A stretch of 64,000 nucleotides of DNA, from the NCBI GenBank assembly GCA_021732845.1, contig JAKFUF010000062.1, positions 88,052-152,051 on the forward strand. Reading direction: 5' to 3'. Numbering within the stretch: the stretch's first letter is position 1; every line of letters starts with the position of its first letter. Below are positions 8,082 to 17,101 of the stretch, in pieces. Source of the DNA: Planctomycetaceae bacterium (lineage in GTDB: Bacteria > Planctomycetota > Planctomycetia > Planctomycetales > Planctomycetaceae). The position numbers were made by a program, and so were the translations under genes. The notes beneath the pieces are model-generated. The model made no database searches, was not told the DNA's origin, and saw only the letters and a program-made list of their open reading frames with translations.

Positions 8082-9881
8082 CTATCCGCGCAGCCACAGC
8101 ACCATGTCCTTCATCCAGGGGATGACCTCCAACTGGACCGCCTGAATCGTGAAGTATCCAAAAAACGCACAGGCCCAGACCATCGCCACAAATCGCAGCG
8201 GGCTGATGGACAGACTGCGTGAGAGGATCTTTGTGTTGAGATAGAGCAAAAGCAGGCTGTAGATCATCATCACCCCGCCGTTCATGGCCGCGGCGGTTTT
8301 CAAGAGAAACAACGGCTGCTTGAAATCTGGGAATGCGGAACTGGCCAGCAAAATCGCCGAACCGGTCAGGATCATGGTCCACAGCAGCAGAAAATACAGC
8401 CGCCCCAACGGCCAGCGTGGGTTCTCCCGCAGATAGTTGACTTTGATGATGTCGGCACCGATGCGTGAGACCGCGTCGAGGACACCGAGTTCCGTTGTCA
8501 GGAGGATCGCGATCCCCATTACAAAGAACAGCAGCTTGAGAACCGGGCCAACCATCCCAAAGGCGTTGCCGATCTCCTGAGATTCGCCCCAGACGAAATT
8601 CATGTCCTGGCCAAATCGGTCCATGCCCAGCTTGAGGCTGCCGTCGGGATTCCGCAGCAGCGAGTATGCGACCAGCGACAGCAGCACGAGGCAGACGACG
8701 CAGGTGCAATAGAAACTCCAGAAGTGTTCGAAATTGGCCGCCCTCCACCACCGCCGCCAGCGCGCCATGTTTTCGGGTGTGTGCCGGAAGTGAAAGCCGG
8801 TGTCGGCAATCGTCTCTTCATTGCCGGTCAGCGGACTGGTGATGCGGCCAATATATTTGCCCATCCCATAGCCCTTGTCCTTGATGAAATTGCTCTGGCC
8901 CAGGTTCATGGTGCCGCCGGCACCGGCGAAGGCCAACGCTCCCAACAGCGCCATGACGCCCAGGCCACTCGAAGCATCCGGCATCGCACCGACGTTGACG
9001 ATCCCCCGGGCCATTGCCACCACGGCGTCGAAGCGAATGAACAAGATGCCCAGCACAATGGCAATGACAAAGATGATTGCCACGAGCCACGTCTGAAGTT
9101 TTTCGACCGTGTTATAGACCACCGGTCCCGTGGTCAGGACCACACCCACCAGGATCAGCGTGGCGATGGCGATGTAGGCGGCGAACGGTGCGGAATAACT
9201 GACCCCCGTTGACGATTGCAGCTTGAGGTAGAGGGATTCCACTGCCGTATCGAAGTCATTGTGGTTCGACAACGCCAGCAGGTGGTCACGCTCTTGGGCG
9301 GACATGATCCCGCGGTACTCCAGGGTCTGTTTTCGGGAATCGAGTGTCATCGCGCCGGGAAGCGTGATCGCTTCCGTGAACGGGGATTTCAGCGTCTCCG
9401 TCGCCGTTGGAACAGCGCCGAACACGGTCCAACTGACCAGCGTGCCAGCTCCCGTCGCCCAGCCCGGCCAGATCCAGGGAAGAAAATTCAGCAGGAGCAT
9501 GATCCACGCCCACTGGCGGCTCAGCCGGCAGAACCCCGTGATCGCGCTTTCACCCGTCGCCAGTGTCCACCGTTCGATCTCCATGTTGATGAAGAACTGC
9601 GTCAGCACCCCGACCATGCAGGCCCAGAAGAACGTGAAGCCAGACTTGTAGGTGATATAGGGCCAGAAGATGAACTCGCCCGATCCCAGCGACAAACCCG
9701 CCAGGATGATGCTGGGACCCAGCATTTTCGTCCAATGCGGAGCCTCGGGCAGGTCGCGATACCGCAGCGGCGGCAGCGTCTGATGCGGAATCACCGAATC
9801 CGGAACCAGGTCGTCGGCGATGGCTTCGGCAGGGATGCCGCCCTCCACGGGAAGACCGGAGGCAGGGGACGAATTCGACAT
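8082..9881 (-). CDS. Nramp-like multi-pass membrane transporter
   Basis: The 599-residue protein has about 11-12 hydrophobic segments. The first (LGPSIILAGLSLGSGEFIFWPYITY) matches the opening helix of Nramp/SLC11 proteins (GPGxxxAxxxxGsG), followed by MVGVLTQFFINMEIERWTLATGES. A long soluble insertion is present between the fourth and fifth segments (about residues 180-240). Classical Nramp metal residues (DPGN in helix 1, MPH in helix 6) are not obvious, so the substrate may not be Mn/Fe; a planctomycete-specific branch is likely. Start ATG 9881 avoids an arginine-rich non-membrane extension. Confidence 0.7.
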   Translation of the reverse strand: MSNSSPASGLPVEGGIPAEAIADDLVPDSVIPHQTLPPLRYRDLPEAPHWTKMLGPSIILAGLSLGSGEFIFWPYITYKSGFTFFWACMVGVLTQFFINMEIERWTLATGESAITGFCRLSRQWAWIMLLLNFLPWIWPGWATGAGTLVSWTVFGAVPTATETLKSPFTEAITLPGAMTLDSRKQTLEYRGIMSAQERDHLLALSNHNDFDTAVESLYLKLQSSTGVSYSAPFAAYIAIATLILVGVVLTTGPVVYNTVEKLQTWLVAIIFVIAIVLGILFIRFDAVVAMARGIVNVGAMPDASSGLGVMALLGALAFAGAGGTMNLGQSNFIKDKGYGMGKYIGRITSPLTGNEETIADTGFHFRHTPENMARWRRWWRAANFEHFWSFYCTCVVCLVLLSLVAYSLLRNPDGSLKLGMDRFGQDMNFVWGESQEIGNAFGMVGPVLKLLFFVMGIAILLTTELGVLDAVSRIGADIIKVNYLRENPRWPLGRLYFLLLWTMILTGSAILLASSAFPDFKQPLFLLKTAAAMNGGVMMIYSLLLLYLNTKILSRSLSISPLRFVAMVWACAFFGYFTIQAVQLEVIPWMKDMVLWLRG

Positions 9882-10020
9882 GCGGGGATCCAGAGAGAGT
9901 GCGAGCGCTGCGCCGACGCGGAACTGTACAGGCGGCCGGCGACGGGAGGCAAGCCGCCGCGCGTGGCTCGAACACGCAAGCGCACGGCGCAAGCCGTCCG
10001 GTGAGTTGCCGATCGCCACC

Positions 10021-10863
10021 TCAAGCCTTCGTGGCGGCGATGTCTTTCTCATTCCTGACAGGCTGCTGGCAGCACAGGTCCGACCGGCCCATCCACTGAT
10101 GTTCGATGCCCCGCATCAACAGGGCACAGTCGAACTGGATTGAGCCTTTGGGAAACAACGATTCGTCCTCGAAGAAACTCGACCGGACCTCCTCCACGTC
10201 CAGCGGTTCCACCTGCCAGTTGAGACACTGCAGTTCCAACCCCTGAAACCGTGCGGGATCAGCCGTGGCTGAATATCCGAGCGAACCGCCCTGAAAAAAC
10301 GTCGAGCATTCTTCAAGGGAACGAAACACCGAAGTTGTCGGCAATTGAGCCGTTCGCCGTCCGCGCACAACCATGCTGGTGACACCGTCGTCACTGCGAA
10401 GTGCGACATGGTACTGCTCGGCGGTCTCCTCGACCGTGAACCGTGCATGGGAATGAAAGCCGGGAAACAGCCGCCCGCCCGCCAATGTGTTGAACCACGA
10501 GTCGGTGTCGCGGCGGCGGACGTAGACTCCCTCGCAAACCTTCCCGTCGGCGTCCCACTCGACAGCCGAGCGGTGTGCGGCATTCTCCGTCGAGATTCCG
10601 AGCCACGAAGGGAGGCCGCTTGGCCTAAGATGCTTTAAGCGAATCAGGCAGATGCCGACCATGGCCCGTCCATTCACGATCTTCGGTCGGAACGGAGCGG
10701 GAAGCAGCGGTGCCAACACCAGCGGATCGACCTGGTAATTGACAAGGATTCGCCGGTCGATCACGCCGCGCATCACAGGAATCTTCATGGCCCAGTCCCA
10801 GGAGGGAATCAATGCGACCGCCGCCCCGGATTTGTTCGGGGCGTGCTGCAGGCTTCGTGCCAT
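10021..10863 (-). CDS. DUF2071 family protein
   Basis: About 280 residues. The run MRGVIDRRILVNYQVDPLVLAPLLPAPFRPKIVNGRAMVGICLIRLKHLRPSGLP is the typical opening of the DUF2071/YqjF family, followed by VYVRRRDTDSW and GRLFPGFH. The family fold resembles acetoacetate decarboxylase but no activity is established. ATG 10863 or ATG 10788 (MKIPVMRGV) are both plausible starts; neither has a clear ribosome site. The longer frame opened by TTG at 10893 would run into the terminator hairpin of the upstream gene and is less likely. Confidence 0.75.
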   Translation of the reverse strand: MARSLQHAPNKSGAAVALIPSWDWAMKIPVMRGVIDRRILVNYQVDPLVLAPLLPAPFRPKIVNGRAMVGICLIRLKHLRPSGLPSWLGISTENAAHRSAVEWDADGKVCEGVYVRRRDTDSWFNTLAGGRLFPGFHSHARFTVEETAEQYHVALRSDDGVTSMVVRGRRTAQLPTTSVFRSLEECSTFFQGGSLGYSATADPARFQGLELQCLNWQVEPLDVEEVRSSFFEDESLFPKGSIQFDCALLMRGIEHQWMGRSDLCCQQPVRNEKDIAATKA

Positions 10864-10899
10864 GAGGCGGGATTCAGAAATGATCCCCGCCAATACAAA

Positions 10900-10926
10900 C
10901 GCCGTCCTCCCTGAGGGAGGACGGCG
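10900..10926 (-). terminator. Intrinsic terminator of the Gfo/Idh gene
   Basis: A 13-bp inverted repeat (CGCCGTCCTCCCT and complement, one base apart at 10913) follows the minus-strand stop codon at 10954. In that direction it is followed by TTTGTATT, a short T-rich tract. Confidence 0.75.
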
Positions 10927-10953
10927 CGGAAAAGCGTTCCATTGCCCGGCTTG

Positions 10954-12309
10954 TCAAACCGTCCGCGTAATCCCCGGAACGGCGATCGGGTAGGTGCCGT
11001 CGGGCTTGGGCATGACCGGCGGCGTCATCTTGAAATCGAAGTTTTCCAGGTTGGGTGCCAGCGTGATGTCGGAGGCGATGCAATCCCGCCAGTTGAGTTC
11101 CTTGCCCGAATAGGTGGCCATCCGCCCAAAGACGGAGGTCATGCTGCTGATGGCGCCGAACTCGGCCTCGTTGATCGGATTGCCGGCGCGGATGCTGGCG
11201 AACAGGTCGTCATGTTCGACCTGGTACGGATCCTTGACCTTGCCCTCGAACTTCCAATTGTTGTCCTTGGACTTGATGACGCCGCCAGAAATGTCGGCGT
11301 AACCCTTCGTCCCCTGCACGTGCTCAGAGACGCTGTTCCAGCAGCCGGGGATCTGGCGGCACTGGCTGAACATCCGCGAGCCGTCGGCGTACTCGAACTC
11401 GACGAAGTGATGGTCGAAGATTTCTCCAAAGTCTTTGCTGGTCCGGACCTGCCGTCCGCCCATGCCCCACGCCTTGACCGGGTGGCCGTAGACGCCGTCC
11501 TTGTTGACGTCGCCCTTCACCCAGTTGATGACGTCGAGGTTGTGGATGTGCTGTTCGCAGATGTGGTCGCCGCACAGCCAGTTGAAGTAGTACCAGTTGC
11601 GCATCTGCCATTCCATCTCGGTCTGCTCGGCAGTGCGGGGGCGGAGCCACAGCTCGCCCATGTTCCAGTAAGCGCGGGCGGTGTGGATCTCACCGATCGC
11701 CCCGTCCTGCAGCCGCTTGATCGTCTCGAGGTAGTTGGCCTGGTGGTGCCGCTGCAGCCCCACGCCGACACCCAGTTTTTTCTTCTTGGCTTCGGCGGCG
11801 GCGGCCAGCACCTTGCGGACACCCGGCGCGTCCACGGCGACCGGCTTCTCCATGAAGACGTGCTTGCCGGCGGCAACCGCGGCTTCGAAGTGCAGCGGAC
11901 GGAACCCGGGCGGCGTGGCGAGAATCACCAGGTCCAGATCTTGAATCGCGAGGATCTTCTTGTAGGCGTCGAACCCGTGGAAGACCATGTCGGGAGCGAC
12001 GGCGATCCGGTCCGGGCGTTCGTCGAACTCAGCCTTGAGCTGACTCAAGGCGCTCTCGGCGTTGTCCTTGAAGGCGTCGCCCATCGCGACGAGGCGGACA
12101 TTGCCTTCGGTCCGCAGCGCCTGGGCCGCCGCGCCTTTTCCGCGTCCGCCGCATCCGATCAGCGCGATCTTCATCTGATCGTCGCCGGCGGCATAGGCTC
12201 CAGGTAGCACACCGAGGCTTCCCAGCACCCCCGCGCCGACCGCAGCCACGGTCGAAGTCTTGAGAAAGTCTCGGCGGGACGCGGGAGAATACGGAAGCGA
12301 ATCGGACAT
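10954..12309 (-). CDS. Tat-exported Gfo/Idh/MocA family oxidoreductase
   Basis: The 451-residue protein begins with a twin-arginine signal (SRRDFLKTSTVAAVGAGVLG, then a cleavage-like AYAA), so it is exported folded with its cofactor. The Rossmann motif IALIGCGGRGKGAA binds NAD(P), EKPVA (around residue 145) is the family's catalytic-lysine signature, and the C-terminal alpha/beta domain includes DHHFVEFEYADGSRM. Such exported oxidoreductases are massively expanded in planctomycetes; they act on sugars or inositols, but the substrate is unknown. ATG 12309 is followed directly by the signal, and an intrinsic terminator ends the unit. Confidence 0.92.
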   Translation of the reverse strand: MSDSLPYSPASRRDFLKTSTVAAVGAGVLGSLGVLPGAYAAGDDQMKIALIGCGGRGKGAAAQALRTEGNVRLVAMGDAFKDNAESALSQLKAEFDERPDRIAVAPDMVFHGFDAYKKILAIQDLDLVILATPPGFRPLHFEAAVAAGKHVFMEKPVAVDAPGVRKVLAAAAEAKKKKLGVGVGLQRHHQANYLETIKRLQDGAIGEIHTARAYWNMGELWLRPRTAEQTEMEWQMRNWYYFNWLCGDHICEQHIHNLDVINWVKGDVNKDGVYGHPVKAWGMGGRQVRTSKDFGEIFDHHFVEFEYADGSRMFSQCRQIPGCWNSVSEHVQGTKGYADISGGVIKSKDNNWKFEGKVKDPYQVEHDDLFASIRAGNPINEAEFGAISSMTSVFGRMATYSGKELNWRDCIASDITLAPNLENFDFKMTPPVMPKPDGTYPIAVPGITRTV

Positions 12310-12578
12310 GAATGACTCCTGCTGGGATCGGAGAACAGGCTGTGCGGTTTAGCCGGAACGAATGCGGACGCGCCAGACCGAGTGACCATTGGCACGCATC
12401 CGCAGAAGTATAGCCGATCCTCGTTTCAACTTGCGAGTTTCCGCCCATTGTGACGGGGCGAATCTCGACAATCTCACGCAGAATTAAGGTCAGCCAGACT
12501 GTTTGGCCTGGGAAAACTGTGCCGCGCACACGCGGATTCGGATCCACACGCGGCATTGCTGGACCTTCCGACCCAACA

Positions 12579-12646
12579 CCTTTATTCGTTGTCCCTGATG
12601 GCGTTCGCTGCTGGAAATCGGCAGCAGTGTGACGGTTCTTGTTGCT
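12579..12646 (+). repeat. Partial copy D of the dispersed intergenic element
   Basis: The core GGCGTTCGCTGCTGGA and its flanks (TATTCG-TGTCCCTGATGGCG before, GTTCTTGTTGCTG after) match the distal third of copy A (about 2050-2120) in the same orientation. It lies just outside the 3' end of the prephenate dehydrogenase gene. The remainder of the 12310-12578 gap shows no gene. Confidence 0.65.
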
Positions 12647-12653
12647 GTAGACG

Positions 12654-13526
12654 TCAGTTTTGCCGCGGCATTAGCGCCTCGCGGCTCTCACGCGCATGGA
12701 CGAGCAGCTCGCGCAGCCGACTGGCATCGCGCTCCTCAATCGCCTCCCGGAAAGCGTGGCTCACCGTCTCCTGCTTCTTCAGGCTCTCCAGCAGCGCGTC
12801 GGCGTTCGCCAGAAAAATGGCGGTCCAGAGGTCGGGGTCGCCGGAGGCGATGCGGGTCGTATCGCGAAAGCCAGTTGCCGCGAGTTCGCGGTTTTCCGGT
12901 GCCAGGGTGCTGGCCACCGTCGCCGCGATCAGGTGGGGCAGGTGGCTCGTTTCCGCCAGGGCCAGGTCATGCGCCTCCGGCGACATCTCCAAGACCCGCG
13001 CCCCCAGCGATGTCCAAAACGCCGCGAGACGCTCACGAGCCCGCAATGTACTCGATTCGACAGGCGTTAAGACGCAAACCCGCCCCACGAACAGGTTCGC
13101 ATCGGCGTGTTCGCAACCCTGCTTCTCGGAGCCAGCCAAAGGGTGCGAGCCGAGAAATTCGACTCCCTCGGCCAGATCTTTCGACAGTGACCGGCAGATC
13201 GATCCCTTGGTGCTCCCCGCGTCCGTGATCACCGTGCCGGGGCGGCAAGAAGCCACGGCTTCGCGAACTCCAGCGGCGATCCGGTCCACGGGCGTGCAGA
13301 AGATCAACACGTCGGCTTCCCGCGCGGCAACGGCGATGTCCGTCGTGGTGTGGTCCGCCAACCCCAGGCTCAGCGCCAGCCGAAGTTTCCCAGCGTCACG
13401 TCCCACCGCGAACACGCGGCCGAGATTTCGTTTCCGAACGGCTGCCGCGATCGATCCACCTATCAGCCCCACGCCGACAATGGCGATGGTAGGGAAATTC
13501 GACGGCGCTGGATGTGGGACAGTCAT
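12654..13526 (-). CDS. tyrA: Prephenate dehydrogenase
   Basis: The 290-residue product has the NAD-binding start IAIVGVGLIGGSIAAAVRKR, VLIFCTPVDRI, VITDAGSTKGSI and the substrate-site block FLGSHPLAGSEKQGCEHA, then the helical dimerisation domain with ETSHLPHLIA and GFRDTTRIASGDPDLW. This is the oxidative decarboxylation of prephenate in tyrosine synthesis (an arogenate preference cannot be excluded). ATG 13526 puts the Rossmann motif 12 residues from the start; an ATG at 13547 is in frame. It is divergent from lexA. Confidence 0.92.
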   Translation of the reverse strand: MTVPHPAPSNFPTIAIVGVGLIGGSIAAAVRKRNLGRVFAVGRDAGKLRLALSLGLADHTTTDIAVAAREADVLIFCTPVDRIAAGVREAVASCRPGTVITDAGSTKGSICRSLSKDLAEGVEFLGSHPLAGSEKQGCEHADANLFVGRVCVLTPVESSTLRARERLAAFWTSLGARVLEMSPEAHDLALAETSHLPHLIAATVASTLAPENRELAATGFRDTTRIASGDPDLWTAIFLANADALLESLKKQETVSHAFREAIEERDASRLRELLVHARESREALMPRQN

Positions 13527-13758
13527 GATGGGAGCCAACCATAGCATTTTTGAGCCACGCGGACACCTGTTTTGCGGGCAGTGCCGGAGGGGGATCTGGC
13601 GGAAATTTTTCCAGACCGCCGGAGCCTCCAGACCGTAAAAATCGACCTCATTTCGTTCATCACTGAACAAATGCCACGCAAATCACTTGCCGGGTAGACG
13701 GATGTATATTACAGTTTTGGTGCACGAAGCGACCAACCACATTCCAAGGGTGCACGAC

Positions 13759-14355
13759 ATGTCCACACGCGAAGAAATGACACTGAAGCAAGAGGCCATT
13801 TACGAATTCCTGAAGGACAAGATTCTGACGCGTGGCTACGGTCCCACCGTGCGTGAGATCGGCACGCAGTTCAAGATCAAGTCCCCCAACGGCGTGATGT
13901 GCCACTTGCGGGCACTGGAGCGGAAAGGGCTGATCACCCGCGAATCACACATGTCGCGGGCAATTCAACTGTCAGAACCGCTGTCGCGGCACAGCCTGCC
14001 GCTCTCGGGGAAGATTTCCGCCGGTCGCCCGCTCCTGGCGGTCGAGCAGCCGGAGAAGGTCGATTTCAGCGCGCTGCTCGAACCATCGGATCACTTCTGC
14101 CTGCAGGTGACCGGCGAGTCGATGATTGACGCCCAAATCGCGGACGGAGACTTTGTCGTCGTGAAAGGTCAGAAAACCTGCCGCGACGGTGAAATTGTCG
14201 TCGCGCTGGTGGATGGCGAGGATGCCACGCTGAAGCGCTATTATAAGGAGAACAACCGCATTCGGCTGGAGCCCGCCAATTCGACGATGAAACCAATCTT
14301 CTCCAACAATGTGCAGATCATGGGAATCGTCGTCGGGGTGATCCGCCGGTATTAG
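13759..14355 (+). CDS. lexA: LexA repressor
   Basis: The 198-residue protein has an N-terminal winged helix (residues 8-70: LKQEAIYEFLKDKILTRGYGPTVREIG) and a C-terminal self-cleaving peptidase domain. The scissile Ala88-Gly89 (KISAGRPLL), nucleophile Ser121 (VTGESMID) and Lys159 (DATLKRYY) are all intact, so RecA-stimulated autoproteolysis should work. It represses SOS genes. The AT-rich 13690-13758 leader is probably its promoter, but I could not define a LexA operator in it. Confidence 0.95.
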   Translation: MSTREEMTLKQEAIYEFLKDKILTRGYGPTVREIGTQFKIKSPNGVMCHLRALERKGLITRESHMSRAIQLSEPLSRHSLPLSGKISAGRPLLAVEQPEKVDFSALLEPSDHFCLQVTGESMIDAQIADGDFVVVKGQKTCRDGEIVVALVDGEDATLKRYYKENNRIRLEPANSTMKPIFSNNVQIMGIVVGVIRRY

Positions 14356-14530
14356 CCGTATTGGCCGGCACTCCCCGCTTGAGAGTTGCCTGCTGCGGGC
14401 GAATCTATTTCTCGCTGGGAATCGCCAAGACGGCGATTCGCGCGGACGGACCGTCCTGTGGGTCGGAACTTTGGGGGATGCCCCCGAACCGGTGCCCGGA
14501 GGTCCGCGCGGCCAGCCGGATTCTGGTAGC

Positions 14531-16162
14531 ATGGGACGTGTGGAGTCCAGGCTGGCAGCGAGGGAGCGGACCGTGTCAAAGTGGCGAATGATTGTACTGG
14601 GGTCGCTGTATGCGCTGCCGGTCCTGGCCTATGTTGTGGCCGGGGGCTGGGCCATGTGGGAGACGGGCTGGCTGGGGTTTGTCTGGTGGCTGCTGCCCGT
14701 CTTTTGGGGCATCGCCTGGGCACTGACGCGTTATTGGGGGAAGGCGGTCGTCAATCCGCTCGCCCGCGTGGCAGAGATTTCGCCGCATTGGACCCCGCGG
14801 GATATTGAAGCCTTGGAGGTGATTGCCGCGAAGCAAAAACAAGTTGAGGAGCTTGCACCCCAGCGGTTGACGGATCCCCATTTGTATTTGGAAACCGCAC
14901 TCGAACTTTCGACCGCCGTGGCTCGCCACTACCATCCCCGCGCGGCCGATCCTGTCACCTCGCTGACAATTCCCGAGATTCTGGCGGCCGGACAACTGGC
15001 GTTCGAAGACTTGGAGAACTGGACCCGGCAGTATGTTCCGGGGAGCCACCTGCTGACGATCGAGCAGTGGCGGTTGCTGGGCCATGCCCCCAAATGGATG
15101 AATCACCTCAGCAATCTCACCTGGCTGGTGTCATTCGTGATGAATCCGGCGGCGACCATTCCCCGTTACTTCGTCTCCAAAAGCGTGATGACCCCATCCA
15201 CCACGGAACTGCAGAACAACCTGCTGACCGGGTTTTATGTGGCCTACGTGGCCCGCGTGGGTCGTTACTGCATCGAGATGAACAGTGGTCGTCTGCGCGG
15301 AGGGGCCGCGCTCTACCGCGAAACCATGGCGCGGCTCAAACCCGACGAACAGGCCTTTGCCACCAGTGCTGCGCCTCCGACTGCCACGGCACAGCCGGTC
15401 CCTGCCATGGAACCGGTCACCGTCACCATCGCACTGATTGGGCAGGTGAAGGCTGGCAAATCGAGCCTCGTCAACGCGTTGATCGGCGAGCAGCAGGCCG
15501 CCAGTGATGTGCTGCCGCTGACACGGACCGTGCAACGGTTTCGCATGGAGCTGCCCAAAGAGATCGCCCCCAACCTCACGGAACTCGTGCTGTTGGACAC
15601 TCCGGGCTATGCCGAGGCAGGCGCATCGCCGCAGCAGACCGAAGAAGTTCGCGTGGCGGCACGGCAGTCGGACCTGCTGTTGATCGTCATGGATGCCAAG
15701 AGTCCGGCGCGGCAGGCAGATCTGAAGTTTGTGCAGGAGTTGTCGGCTTGGTTCCAGTCTCAGCCACAGTTGAAACCACCGCCGGCCCTGGCGGTCATCA
15801 CGCACATTGACGGTTTGAGCCCCGTGCTGGAGTTCGCGCCGCCGTACGACTGGCAGCATCCGCAGCGCCCCAAGGAGAAAAGCATCCGCGGAGCGGTGGA
15901 CTACAACCGCGAACTGTTTGGACATCTCGTACGCGGCGTGATTCCCTGCTGCACTGATGTGCCGCGCAAGCGGGTGTATGGAGTGGAAGAGTGGCTTGTT
16001 CCCGCGATGGCGGGGTCGTTGAGCGAATCCCGCGCGGTGGCCCTCGTGCGAATGCTGCATTCCCGCATGGACACCGGCAAGTTCCGCCAGGTGCTGTCGC
16101 AGGTCACCGCCGTGGGGAAAGAGTTGCTGCAGCAGTTCGTGCAGGAAGTCACCCGCCCGTGA
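14531..16162 (+). CDS. Membrane-anchored Era/MMR-type GTPase
   Basis: About 543 residues. Two hydrophobic helices near the N-terminus (WRMIVLGSLYALPVLAYVVAG and WLGFVWWLLPVFWGIAWAL) anchor it. A helical middle leads to a GTPase domain: G1 GQVKAGKSSL near residue 305, G3 DTPG, and a degenerate G4 THID in place of NKxD. The layout resembles DUF697/YcjX-like and dynamin-like envelope GTPases; the role is unknown. The start is uncertain (ATG 14531, or ATG 14588 just before the first membrane helix). Confidence 0.8.
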   Translation: MGRVESRLAARERTVSKWRMIVLGSLYALPVLAYVVAGGWAMWETGWLGFVWWLLPVFWGIAWALTRYWGKAVVNPLARVAEISPHWTPRDIEALEVIAAKQKQVEELAPQRLTDPHLYLETALELSTAVARHYHPRAADPVTSLTIPEILAAGQLAFEDLENWTRQYVPGSHLLTIEQWRLLGHAPKWMNHLSNLTWLVSFVMNPAATIPRYFVSKSVMTPSTTELQNNLLTGFYVAYVARVGRYCIEMNSGRLRGGAALYRETMARLKPDEQAFATSAAPPTATAQPVPAMEPVTVTIALIGQVKAGKSSLVNALIGEQQAASDVLPLTRTVQRFRMELPKEIAPNLTELVLLDTPGYAEAGASPQQTEEVRVAARQSDLLLIVMDAKSPARQADLKFVQELSAWFQSQPQLKPPPALAVITHIDGLSPVLEFAPPYDWQHPQRPKEKSIRGAVDYNRELFGHLVRGVIPCCTDVPRKRVYGVEEWLVPAMAGSLSESRAVALVRMLHSRMDTGKFRQVLSQVTAVGKELLQQFVQEVTRP

Positions 16163-16264
16163 TTACTGACTGAGTTCGGACACGACGCCGAATCATCCAT
16201 TCCGACTTACAAATTTCAAATTTCATCAAACTCAGAGACCGGACTTTTTTTGGAAACGTCAAAT

Positions 16265-17101
16265 TTAAGTCTCTGGTCGTTGATACTCCGCTGCCGCGCG
16301 CACGAGGTGTCCCATCTTGGGATGCTCCGGCTCCAGGCTGGGTGGCAGCCCCAAGCTGACCAATGTTTCTGATGCGGTCGGACCGATGCTGGCGATTACG
16401 CAGCGACGGGCGGCGGCGAGCCACGCGTCTTTGAGACCGTCGGCTTCGGCAACCTGCAAAATGTGATGCACCTGCTGGGCACTGGTGATCAACAGCACGT
16501 CGAAATGGCCGTCGATGGTGGCGCGGACGGCGGAACGCAGGGGCGCGATGTCTTCAGGCAGAGCCCAACGGTAAACAGGGACAGCCACCACGTGGGCTCC
16601 GCGTTCAGTGAGGCCGCCATAAAGCTCTGAATTGGGCTGGCCATACTCCTGCACAGCGATGGTTTTTCCCTGGACCGGGACGCGCTCGTCGAGCAGGGTC
16701 AGCAGGTCCCGCCAGGTGTTGGGTTCCGGCACCTGGTGGTCGATGCGCAGCTTCCACTCCCGCAGGACGGCCGCCGGTTTTGGTCCTCGCACCACCAGAC
16801 AACATTTTCCGAGCGCGGCCAGGATTTCTTCGCGGCTGTTTTTGGTTTCCAGCACGTCCATCAATGCGCGCGTGCCAACACCCGTCAGCAACAGCAGGAT
16901 GTCGACACGCCCGGCCAACAGTTCCGCGCCGAAGGCGAACGCGGCCGGGTTCTCGTCCAGCGGGATCTCGCGCATGGAGGGAGCCACCGTGGCCACGCCT
17001 CCGTGCCGCTCGATCAGTGAGCGAATCTCCTCCGCCTTGCGGCTCTCGAACGCGCACACATGCCGACCGGAGAAATTCGGTCCTGGGGCGGGGGCACTCA
17101 T
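16265..17101 (-). CDS. hemD: Uroporphyrinogen-III synthase
   Basis: The 278-residue product has the weakly conserved but recognisable HemD pattern: two Rossmann-like lobes with VCAFESRKAEEIRSLIERHGGVATVAPSMRE at the start, LLLLTGVGTRAL, KTIAVQEYGQPN, VVAVPVYRWALPED and VLLITSAQQVHHILQVA, then ASIGPTASETL. It closes and inverts ring D of hydroxymethylbilane for haem synthesis. Its ATG overlaps the stop of the upstream gene by four bases (ATGA at 17098-17101), so translation is probably coupled. It is the last gene of a three-gene operon. Confidence 0.9.
   Translation of the reverse strand: MSAPAPGPNFSGRHVCAFESRKAEEIRSLIERHGGVATVAPSMREIPLDENPAAFAFGAELLAGRVDILLLLTGVGTRALMDVLETKNSREEILAALGKCCLVVRGPKPAAVLREWKLRIDHQVPEPNTWRDLLTLLDERVPVQGKTIAVQEYGQPNSELYGGLTERGAHVVAVPVYRWALPEDIAPLRSAVRATIDGHFDVLLITSAQQVHHILQVAEADGLKDAWLAAARRCVIASIGPTASETLVSLGLPPSLEPEHPKMGHLVRAAAEYQRPET

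Noticed and set aside
12387..12402. TTGGCACGCATCCGCA as a sigma54 promoter
   Set aside because: GG-to-GC distance is 11, not 12, and no plus-strand gene follows.
13680..13758. LexA operator upstream of lexA
   Set aside because: I could not identify a convincing dyad in the AT-rich leader and do not know a reliable planctomycete consensus.
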